Shown here: in pieces, positions 32,991-42,196 of the stretch | Numbering within the stretch: the first letter of the stretch is position 1 | How the letters are laid out: each line of letters opens with the position of its first letter | Source: Craspedostauros australis | Taxonomy: Eukaryota > Bacillariophyta > Bacillariophyceae > Mastogloiales > Achnanthaceae | Length of the DNA stretch: 64,000 nt | Reading direction: 5' to 3' | Assembly: GCA_026770025.1 (NCBI GenBank) | Contig: JAMXDE010000003.1 | Span: 1,116,001 to 1,180,000 of the forward strand | Notes under the pieces: generated by a model | Told to the model about the DNA's origin: nothing | Databases searched by the model: none | Seen by the model: the letters and a program-made list of their open reading frames with translations, nothing else | Program-made: the position numbers and the translations under genes

Positions 32991-34200
32991 CTGTTCTCTT
33001 CTGTAAATGGTTGCTGGCTTGCACCAGTAGATGCAGCCACTGGCATGGAGCCATTCGCATCCCTCTACATTTGAATCGTTGGAAGCAGAGCATCACGTTG
33101 TGTTCGTAGCCTTTGGTTGATGTTGGCTGTGTGATGATGGCGATGCGAAAACCGAAGAGCATGGTTCTGCGTTGACCAGAACATCCCAGTAGATGATGTC
33201 CTCCACCAAGAGACCACCTCCGGAAGGGTTGGATGGTGTTCTCCCTTTGTCTGAACTCAACGCAGGAGAGAGGAGCAAGAGATGTTGGTGCTCAACTTGA
33301 ATCGTTGTTGTGAAGCACCACCCCTGGTTCGTGTGTCTGCTTCCATTGCATGTGGCAACGCAAATCGGAGAACAGGCCGATCGGCCAAAGCGCACCTCTG
33401 CGATGAGCTGTCGTGCGACAGGGTCAACATGCTGTTTGGTGGGACTGGCTTCGACACAAGCCAATGACAAGTAGAGTCGAGTACTCCACTCCACACCATT
33501 TCAAAAAGGCGTCCGACAAGTACACAATCCGCATCCGACAAGTACACGATTTCCATCCGACAGATACTAAATAGGCAAGGAAAGTAACGTTTTTGTAACC
33601 GTCGGACTAGAACTTTTGACTCGTCGGACCAGAAATTGTGAACCACAAATTCTGTCTTTTGTTTTCTACGTGAGCTACTACTGACTGTTGCGTAGGAAAG
33701 CACACATGAGACTTGTCGGCGAAAACCAGGTACTTGTCCCCCCAAAAACGAATACCGTCGGTTCCTAAGAATTTCTTGTCGGAGGGTCAATATACAGATT
33801 TGAAGACATCATTCCAAGCGAGCCGTCCAAAGCACATGAAGCTGAGTATGCTCACCAAATCCAACTGAGCTCCCACAAAAAGCAAATTCGACCCACGAGG
33901 AAGTTGCATTCCAAACCAAACAGGATGATGGCACCTCATGCCCTCATGTACGCACCACGATCCTCCTCATCTGTGCAATACTGCTGATTGAAACAGGCAA
34001 TGACGGATGTGACAGCCTGGATGCTTGCCGTAGTCTGGCTGCGTTGCTCCTACCTGCGTGTTTGAATTGAATAGACAGCTGATTGATCGATCGATGATAC
34101 CATCTCCCAGCATTGGTCAAGTTGTTTGCAGCGTTGCACTCGCAGTATCTGCTGTAACAGGGGTGTCCATCACAAGCCCACAATTCAGCTTACCTCCAAG
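32991..34200. other. Divergent promoter region between the Harbinger transposase and its partner
   Basis: 1.2 kb with no supported gene. Words of the type CCGACAAGTACAC / CCGACAGATAC are repeated at about 33510-33567, and related TCCGACA words recur at about 36663 and 36697 beyond the partner gene, so they may be element subterminal motifs. A minus-strand frame 33093-33494 ends just upstream of the transposase but has no recognisable domain. Confidence 0.4.
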
Positions 34201-36315
34201 ATGGCACAAATCCAAGTTGCTCGAGCTCAAAGGTGGTCACCCGCAGGAGATCACGCTGCTTACATCATCAAAGGCTTCATCTCCAATCCTCCTCGCTTCC
34301 AACCAACCAAGGAAGGCTTCTCGAACTTCTGGGAGTCGCACGTCGAGTGGCACAGTCTCTACAGCCAAAAGAACACGAAGAAGAATTTTCTCAATTGTTG
34401 GGCCCGTCTGCTGAAGTTCCTCGAGAGTGGAAAAGGTGCGTCCGTTTTGTGATGTTCTCTGTTGTGACTATTATTGTGATCGCCGACTGTCCTGACATGC
34501 TCGTGAACCAAATCTCTTCTCACACAGCTCTGATTTGCTTCGCTGTGCACAGGATTTGGATCTGATTTTCGCAAGAGGTGCGGTCTGGATTCCACAGAAC
34601 GCCTCGCAGAGTTGCGTCAAGAACGCGGGATCAACCTCAACTACCGACCAGCACAAGGCGCTGTCAACAACACCAATGCCAATCACCCTCCTGCTGCTGA
34701 TCTTGCTCGCGGTTCTTCTTCGGACGACGACGAAAGTTACCTTCCTTCTGTTCATTCTGATCGTCTCGGTTCTGCTGTATCTTCAGACAGCTTGGAGCTC
34801 GACCCAGGATTCGTTGACGACGATCTCTCTCAAGCTACCCCACCATTCATTATGCCTCGTCGTGGAGTTCAAGGCCCTCGTGGACCCCCTGTCCGAGACG
34901 TGAACAAACCAACACCTCCTCCTGCCCCCAAGCGCGACGCCACACCCAACGACAAGACCATCGTGGATGCCATGGGCAAGATGGGAATCCGTAGTGCAGA
35001 TCGCGCCATGAGCCCTGCACTGGACATGGTCAAGCTCGGATCATTCACTGAACGTGCTTTTGATCCATTGACAGCTGCAAATGGAACAGGGCGCTACCGG
35101 GAGGGGATTCACATGTTTGTGGTCCTGGACGCAAAGGTGGATCCAGATTCTGTGGCACTGTCTACAGAGGATGAAGGATGGACACTGAAGCTGACCTACA
35201 AAGTGCCAAAGATGTACTTCACAGCAGAGTGCATCTACGGAGTCTATGGTTATGATAAGGATTTTTCTACAAGCCTTGCGGCAGCTAAGAATTATTTCCA
35301 GGACCTCGCTCGAAAGGTCACCGATGATGCAGGCGAGCTCGTCGTCAGCTGCCAGTTCAGCCTCCCAAGGAAGATCGACAGTCTCTTCCGCAATGTCAAG
35401 ACCAAGGACCTCGAGGAGCCCAACTTTGAGATAGTTGAGAACTATCTCGGCACCACCACACTGGTGACATTCTGCTTTTTTCAAGAGAGCTTCAATCAGC
35501 AGCAGTTTGGGACGGCTGGTCGTCGTGGCGTCCGAGGCTTGGATGGGATGGTGTACTCCTTCAATCCCACCATGCCTTTGCCTGCAGCCCCAACCGCACA
35601 AGGATTCGGATCCCACCCCTTTGGCCATCCTGCTCCAACCCAACCAGGCGGCGCCAGCGGCAACCATCATCCTGCTCCGTTTGGATCTCCGATTCCCAAT
35701 TCTGGTGGCGGGTTTGCCAGCCCTGCAGCAACCACCCAGAATGCTGCCCAGACTGCTGCGATTCGCCAGCAGATGGAGCGCGAGGCCGCGGCCCAAGTTG
35801 CTCGAGCGCAAGAGCTAGCTCGCAAGGAACGGGCCGAATGCGAGGCTCTCTTGCGTGCGGCAAAAGAGCGCTCCCAGCTTGATGCCCAGGCCAAGGCCCG
35901 AATTGAGCATGAAGCTCGAACCCAGTTCGAGGCCATGCGCAACGAAGCTCTTGCTCGTGAGCAGCATGCGCAGGCCCGGCTGGCTGAGCTTGAGGCGCAG
36001 CTCCTTCAAGCTCACACCAACGCATCCCTGGCTGCCCACAGCTCCAGCGGGTTGCCTGGTGGTGGCGTTCCCGACCCAGTCTGGAGCTCTTCTCAATCCA
36101 GCAGTGCTGGGAGCTCCATCCCCACTGTCGAGATGGAGATGACACCTCTGACGGGTTCTGTGCGCCCCCGCAATGGTGAGGACGCCCCGCGTCGTGATGA
36201 TGTGCTCCGCCTGAAAGTGGATGAGGTATCAGGCGGGGCTGCAGCAGGAATGCCTGATGGAGTGAATGGCAGTGTTGTGTCTGCCGATGCAACAGGGCAC
36301 ACTGTGAACGCCTAA
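34201..36315 (+). CDS. Partner protein of the Harbinger-like element, 665 residues, one intron
   Basis: Exon 1 is 34201-34435 and exon 2 is 34553-36315. The 117-bp intron 34436-34552 starts GTGCGT and ends CAG, joining SGKG to FGSDFRKR in frame. The N-terminal ~120 residues are compact and basic with many Trp and Phe (RWSPAGDHAAYIIKGFIS, FWESHVEWHSLY) and are probably nucleic-acid binding. An acidic Ser/Asp stretch and a Pro-rich linker (RRGVQGPRGPPVRD) follow. A ~210-residue globular domain at about 210-420 (FTERAFDPLTAANGTGRY to TLVTFCFFQE) and a Gly/Pro/Asn segment come next. A long Ala/Glu/Arg/Gln coiled coil (about 475-560) precedes a Ser/Gly-rich tail. No Myb or trihelix signature is evident, which is unusual for a Harbinger partner. 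It could instead be an unrelated neighbour. Confidence 0.65.
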
Positions 36316-36797
36316 GTGCAGCGCAACGCAGCACACCGCATCAGCCTGGATGCGTCAACAACAACAACAACAAAATCACCGCATCAGCGTGAATGCGTCA
36401 ACACCAGAAACATCACACGAGAAGCAGCAAAGCACACAGAAATCACAGACAGAGAGCACTACTCCCCAGAGTAGATCACACAGAATAACGACAACAGTAC
36501 GAACAAAACCAAAACAAACACCAAAAAACAACGAAAACAACAGAAACAGAAACACAAAGGAGAGAACTAACTAAGTACTCAATAGTAGTAGGAACAAACA
36601 AAGTACCATGATGGGTGCAAACCACATATTTATGTCTAATCAAGTACTTAGTCTTGCCAATTCCGACATAAAAAGTAAGCTTTTCTCCTTTTCCGACAAC
36701 TCCCCGAGCGTTTGCTTATCGACAACTTTACTCGAACAACAACAACAACAACAACAATAGCATCGTCACAAGACCACACCCGCAGATCTTCCGCACC
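36316..36797. other. Intergenic
   Basis: A/C-rich 3' flank with CAA-type runs (about 36358-36372 and 36736-36757), then the short promoter of the 36798 gene. TCCGACA words at about 36663 and 36697. No gene. Confidence 0.5.
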
Positions 36798-37388
36798 ATG
36801 ACGACCACACGATCCGACGAACCCGCCGCGAAGAAGCCCAAGACCGACGAGGAGCCGGCCGCGGACAGCCCGACGGGATGGGAGAAGCACACCATGAACA
36901 TCAGCGAGGCTGTCATGAAGGCCGATGAAGGCAAGCACTTCGAGGACCTGGCCAAAGCCGATGTGACCGCCCTGCAGGGCATCGGGCCCTACTCGCAGCG
37001 CGTGCTCGACGCCCTGCACGTCAAGACCGTCACCGACCTGGCGCATTACAAGTACTACCACATGGCACGCGCGTTGGCGACGCTGGCCGAGACGGAGACG
37101 AAGGATGGACGATTGGCTACGTCCGTCATGAACATCGACAAGGCCGTCGACAAGGAGTGGGAGTCCAAGACGCTGACCGAGATCCTGGAGGCGCCCACGG
37201 AGGCCCTGGAGGGTCTCACCAAGCAGGCCTCGGATCTGCTGGCCGCGTTGGGCGCCAAGACCATCGGCGAGCTCGCGACCCTCAAGTACTGCCGTTGGGC
37301 CGAGGCCATCGTGGAGGTCCAGAAGTACGAGAACCTCCTGACGGCCAAGGAGCGCAAGGTTCAGGCCCAGCTCAAGAAGCTTTCCTAG
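36798..37388 (+). CDS. Internally duplicated helical protein (two helix-hairpin-helix-like repeats), 196 residues
   Basis: A true ATG follows an A/C-rich leader. The N-terminus has a basic AAKKPK that may be a nuclear signal. Residues ~33-100 and ~110-178 are two copies of one unit: MNI..AV, then a linker, then LQGIGPYSQRVLDALHVKTV / LEGLTKQASDLLAALGAKTI, then DLAHYKYYHMARALATL / ELATLKYCRWAEAIVEV. The GIG-hairpin and following KT(V/I).(D/E)LA helix resemble helix-hairpin-helix modules. The second copy has lost the GIG turn. I believe the family is conserved in diatoms and their relatives, but I cannot give a function. G+C-rich codon choice and lack of introns suggest a well-expressed host gene. 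A short Lys-rich C-terminus ends the protein. Confidence 0.75.
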   Translation: MTTTRSDEPAAKKPKTDEEPAADSPTGWEKHTMNISEAVMKADEGKHFEDLAKADVTALQGIGPYSQRVLDALHVKTVTDLAHYKYYHMARALATLAETETKDGRLATSVMNIDKAVDKEWESKTLTEILEAPTEALEGLTKQASDLLAALGAKTIGELATLKYCRWAEAIVEVQKYENLLTAKERKVQAQLKKLS

Positions 37389-38616
37389 ATGGCATGCCAT
37401 GTTACGTCATGTCATCGTCGTCATCCGTGCGCATGTGCGGTCTGAGGGAACTGGGAGGTATAGCACTGTATTGTATTCTATAATACCATGCAACTATCGT
37501 ACCAACACGAATGCTACCGTCCACGCTCTTCGATACGAGGAATAGGTCGCACTCCAACATACGGCACAGAAGGAGTGCAGAACGAGCATGAGGACAGCTG
37601 TGGAGAGTATGGTATTCTACTATACTCTGTCGTAGAATACGGCACTATGTTTGCATTAAAAACAAAACCGAAGGTTAACATCACACCACGCAACAGCACA
37701 CGATCGCTGTCAGTTTTGGAGCAGCGCTGGTTGCGGCTGTGTCCTGAGTACCGTCGACGGAGTGGAAACGGTAACACGACGTCAACGCAACAAAAGCCAA
37801 CCTTCACCATGGTCAATTGCCTTCTCTCTCTTTCCGGTTTTGGTTTTGCGTTGGTCTTGTCTCGTTGCGCGGAGTGTTCGCATCGGCGAGGTTTCGTTCG
37901 GTTTCTCTTTGTTCTTCGTTGTTGTCGCCTACGACACGAATAGGACATTCGTCATTGTTACACGGTGAGAGCAAGATGAAGCACATCCAACCACACTTTT
38001 CGCGTTGGCGCGGGAGTCATTGAGCGCCGAGCACACAGCGAAGCAGGGCTCGCAGAGAGGCCAACCAAGGATACTTTGCCAACAGCCATCACCAAGAATG
38101 GCGACAGTGTTGAAGTGGCGGTGTCTTTCCTCCATTCTCCACAAACTACGACCTGCGACTATGACTCTATTGCCTTGAACCACACAGACGAGTCCACCCG
38201 TTCATCATCAGTCCATCGTCAGTTCATCATTAGTTTGGTGACATTCCATTCAACGGCAGCAAGCTTGGAGGAGAAGCACTTCGGGAGATCCTCCGCTGCC
38301 AAAGATCGTACTCTGTCAGTCTTGCATTGGAGGACACGCACCACCACTCCACCATACATTGCATTGCTCTACTCTACATCACGTTACGTCCTCAATTACC
38401 TATCCATCAAAGTATAATACAAGCTATACCCTCAAGGTGCAGGCGCTATTCATTGTGCTGCTCTGCTTTGCGTGCGAAGGCATCGCAGACAACAGCAGAC
38501 ACTGCTCTGTGCACAGATCGGCATTCCCGCATTACAAGCATCCGCACAAGGCAACAGCACTGCAAGCGCCAACACAAACACCATCCCCAATAACGACAAT
38601 AACGACAACAACGACA
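37389..38616. other. Intergenic between the helical-repeat gene and the phosphodiesterase
   Basis: No supported gene. The phosphodiesterase frame is open back to about 38359 and includes a hydrophobic ALFIVLLCFACEG stretch, but there is no ATG in that extension. Confidence 0.45.
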
Positions 38617-40413
38617 ATGACAAACAACGACACCATCGTGAGCGCGCGCAACACCATCAAGTCCATGGCCGGATTGGCGCTGGCCATCACGAGCCAGGAT
38701 TGGGATCAGCTGGGATTGGGCGATGATCCGCAGGTCGCGGCCTCCGATCGTCTCGATGTCACGACGGAGCGCGTCACGGCCTTGCTCCTCATCCGTGTCA
38801 TTGCCTGGATCTCGCCGCGCGCTGGTCAGTACACCGATCTGTCCACCACCACCATCTGCCGCACGCTCCTCATTCATTCCAGCAACGACGATGATGACAA
38901 TACCAACAACTCGCTCGTTCCACCGCAAATCACCATGGAATTCATCGCCAACCTCAAGGAATACGTGCACCGCATGCTCAAGTCCTACCAGGACGTCCCC
39001 TACCACAACTTCCGCCACTGCTACCACGTCGTCATCAGCGTCAACAAGATGATGGACATGGCCATGACGCAATCGCCGCAGCACCACCAGCGCATTTCCA
39101 CCTTCGGTCTGCGCGATGACCCCCTCATGCAGCTGGCCTTGCTCTTCGCCGCGCTCATCCACGACGTCGAACATCCCGGCGTGCCCAACCGCCAGCTGGC
39201 CGACGAAGACGATCTGCTGGCCCTGCAATACAACGACCAATCCATCATCGAGAACCGATCGCTCTACCTCGCCTTCGCCGAACTCCTCAAGGACGATTTC
39301 GACGTCCTGCGCAAGGTCCTCTTCCCCATCGATTACCGCCGATTCCGCAAGGCCGTCATCAATCTCGTCCTCACGACCGACATCGCGTCGCCGGAGCGCA
39401 CGCAGATTGGCAAGAGCCGCTGGAAGGAGGCCTTTGGCGATCCCTACGAGACGGTCGAGCGCAAGATCCGCAAGCACATGGAACGCCGTCGCAGTATGGT
39501 CAGCACAACGTCGCAGGCGGCCAATTCACCGCATCGGCGCGCCAGTCGCCGCTTGTCGACGCACAGCATCATGTCGGAATTGACGATCGAGACGTCGGGA
39601 CACAAGGCCGCGCCGCAGATCCAGCTGGACGATGATGAGAGCGTCACGGATACGCCGGACTCGTCGCAGCGCAGCGAGGATGGTGATGAAATCATTCCCG
39701 TACCGGCGGAAGGGCGACAACCGCGGCGCGGCAAGAAGCCGGGTGCCAAAGTCAACACGACGCAACAGCGCAACACGCCATCGCGCACGCGCAGCATGGA
39801 CGCGCCGTCCTTTCATTCCACGCCGAACAACACGACCCACAACAACATGGCCGTCAAGTACCATCGCCGCCTCAGCAACGTCGCCACGACGGCAAAGCCC
39901 AAATACCAGCGACTCGGTCTGTTGCGCACCGTCGATCTCAGCGGTAAGACGATCGAAACGTATTCCAAATCGCAGGAGCCGCCACGATCGTCGGCGACGG
40001 GCGCCATGACGTACGTCACGCCGCGACGACAGCACGCGCCCGAAGACGTCGACGAGCTGCGCGAGACCGTCGTCATGGAACAGATTTTGAAGGCCGCCGA
40101 TGTCGCGCACAATCTGCAAGGCTGGAAGAACCTGCAGACGCATTCCGATCGGCTCTACTTGGAATTGCGCCGCGCGCATGTGCAAGGGCGCGAAGATAAT
40201 CCGCAGCATGGCTGGTTCGGCAATCAGATCGGGTTCTTGGAGAATTATCTTCTGCCGTTGGCGCGGCGGTTGGAGGATATCGGGATCTTCGGGGAGGTGG
40301 ATGGTGGCCAGTTCGTGCGCAACGTCGAGGCCAATCGGGATCGGTGGATGAAGGAAGGCATGCAGGTCACGACGAACATCGTCAAGGTGGGGGAGACGCT
40401 GTATCCGGAATGA
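38617..40413 (+). CDS. Class I 3',5'-cyclic nucleotide phosphodiesterase (PDEase_I)
   Basis: 598 residues from the first in-frame ATG (MTNNDTIVSAR). The catalytic HD domain is recognisable from YHNFRHCYHVV near residue 129, which carries the proton-donor His. The class signature HDVEHPGVPNRQL follows, with metal ligands His182-Asp183, and a further Asp lies near 495 in AADVAHNLQGW. The enzyme would hydrolyse cAMP and/or cGMP to the 5' monophosphate. Between the two halves of the domain a disordered insert of ~180 residues (about 290-470), rich in Ser, Arg, Asp and Thr, replaces the short loop usual in animal enzymes; it may hold phosphorylation sites. No GAF, PAS or membrane domain is encoded from this ATG, so the protein is predicted cytosolic. 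The glutamine that selects the purine would lie near LENYLLPLARRL, but I cannot place it confidently. Confidence 0.92.
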   Translation: MTNNDTIVSARNTIKSMAGLALAITSQDWDQLGLGDDPQVAASDRLDVTTERVTALLLIRVIAWISPRAGQYTDLSTTTICRTLLIHSSNDDDDNTNNSLVPPQITMEFIANLKEYVHRMLKSYQDVPYHNFRHCYHVVISVNKMMDMAMTQSPQHHQRISTFGLRDDPLMQLALLFAALIHDVEHPGVPNRQLADEDDLLALQYNDQSIIENRSLYLAFAELLKDDFDVLRKVLFPIDYRRFRKAVINLVLTTDIASPERTQIGKSRWKEAFGDPYETVERKIRKHMERRRSMVSTTSQAANSPHRRASRRLSTHSIMSELTIETSGHKAAPQIQLDDDESVTDTPDSSQRSEDGDEIIPVPAEGRQPRRGKKPGAKVNTTQQRNTPSRTRSMDAPSFHSTPNNTTHNNMAVKYHRRLSNVATTAKPKYQRLGLLRTVDLSGKTIETYSKSQEPPRSSATGAMTYVTPRRQHAPEDVDELRETVVMEQILKAADVAHNLQGWKNLQTHSDRLYLELRRAHVQGREDNPQHGWFGNQIGFLENYLLPLARRLEDIGIFGEVDGGQFVRNVEANRDRWMKEGMQVTTNIVKVGETLYPE

Positions 40414-40479
40414 TGCTTTCATTTCATTTTTGAGGGAATCACAAACAAAAATGATACAATGAGTAGTCCACTTGCTTTC

Positions 40480-41380
40480 CACCCCGTATGTCTTTTTCGA
40501 CCTCTCTCTTGAGAACGGCCTGGCAGACAGGTACGAAAATTCCAGCGCTTGGCTACATCCAATGGGAGCCCCCCAAGTTTCCAAGCAGATGCTGATGCCC
40601 GCCTTGTATTTCTCCACCAGATACCGCACAACATGTAGTTGCCCAAGTCAACATGGAGTGCAGTTCCCCTGGTCTTGATTTCAGCATTGACATCTACCCC
40701 GTCCGACTCGATGAGAGGCTTCATCAGTCCCACATGATCTCTTCCTCTCGCTTTTTGGATGGAGGCAGTAGAACGATCTTCACCGCTGGGTCGCATTTTG
40801 CAACGCCAGCTACCATCTTCGACAAGCACGCCGCATTCACTTGCGCATCTGCGTTGTTAGATTGCTTGACAATGTCCAAACGTCCTTCGCAAGTTGCCCT
40901 GGAAACTAGACGTCCAGTCCAAGAAACAATCAAAGGCCGACAGTCACCTTGTTCGCCTCCAACAAGCATTTGACAATGTCCTGATTACGACGACTGTGTG
41001 CCAGACGAAGTGTGCCTTCCAAGTGTCTGGATGAGATGCAAGGATTTGCCTTATCCCATTCCACAACGTGCTTGACAATCTCCAACTGTTGGCTTTGGCA
41101 TGCCAAGTGCAGCGCGGTTTGCTGACGCTCATCTCCCAAGTGGGCATCCGCATCTGTTGACTCCAACAAGTGGCTTTCTGAGCATGCTAGATGAAGCGCG
41201 CTTTGACGTTCCTCGTTTCGCAGATTCACGCCCCCTCACAATATGGCACCAGATACTTCACGAGATTCAAGTGTCCGCTTGTACATGCTCGATGAAGTAT
41301 AGTGTCGCCATGTAAATCCCGCAAGGTAATGTTTGGCTTGGCGTGCGTTGAAAGTACTCTGTTGCCGACACTACTATATT
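40480..41380 (-). pseudogene. Decayed ankyrin-repeat gene
   Basis: Ankyrin repeats are scattered over all three minus-strand frames. DLHGDTILHRACTSGHL and LVKYLV lie at about 41240-41330, ending in a stop; QSALHLACSESH and QTALHLACQSQQ with IVKHVVEWDK lie at about 41040-41220. RNQDIVKCLLEANKV follows near 40960-41010, and LMKPLIESDGVDVN and TALHVDLGN lie near 40640-40730. Frameshifts and stops separate them. The ESDGVDVN / LVKYLV wording is close to the array genes at 46-64 kb, so this is probably an old dispersed copy. Confidence 0.75.
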
Positions 41381-42196
41381 CTGCAAGGAAGCTGGTGATA
41401 AGGACAGGAAGTGGAGAGGGTGGAGGATGGAAGCCGCCCTGCAGTTGGACAACATGAAATGTGAGATGCCGACGGTATGAGACGGAATCGAATGGAGCCC
41501 TCGTTCAGATGCAAGATGATGACGACGATGAAGGTGCTGGTGTTGGGAAAGCCTGTTCCACTGATCCCTGCTTGATTTCATGAAAGGAAGCAGAGTCCAT
41601 TGACGCTGCGTGGCACATGCTACTGCTCATCTCCAGTTATCCACGGTGGGTCGACATATACTCATGGAGAAGTGAGGCGTTCTAACCCTGCAACCACCGG
41701 TCTCTTCGCTTTGCCGTTGCGAGTTCCGTGCAATGGATGACCTGTTTTGGATTCTGCGTTCCGGCGAGAGCAGTCACTTTGTATAATGCATTGGATGGTG
41801 GCGATACTCCTACACTACAGTGCCACACAACGTGGAATGAGATCACGGAAGATGGGCATGCGGAGATCTTGTGGGTTCCCGAAACGGATTGGATCTCGGA
41901 GGATCGATTTGGGTGGCGAATCATCACTCTCGGGCATGTGAAGCAGCGTTGCTGGGGGCGGAGACGCGATGACTGTGATGCATGAATACCATATTAATAG
42001 TATGAAAAAATGTATACTTTTGATACTATTGCATGCTGGCTGTGCTGTGAAGTCTATCTCCTTCCTCTCTCGTACCGCCCACGATTGGCGTCTTGTTTAC
42101 CTTCTGATGCTGTCTGCTGTCGCCCTGCCTTGCATGGTTCGACATTTGCTTTGTTCCGAATCAAAAGGTGTAGCTTGTTGCGTCTGTCGGAGATTC
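41381..42196. other. Intergenic
   Basis: One plus-strand frame (41728-41985, 85 codons, WISEDRFGWRIITLG) has no recognised family and is not supported. Otherwise nothing seen. Confidence 0.4.

Noticed and set aside
33257..33790. 177-codon minus-strand frame upstream of the Harbinger transposase
   Set aside because: No domain and a chance-like composition; it overlaps the putative divergent promoter and repeat words.
38446..40629. Minus-strand frames of 343 and 367 codons over the phosphodiesterase
   Set aside because: Antisense shadows of a gene with clear catalytic motifs.
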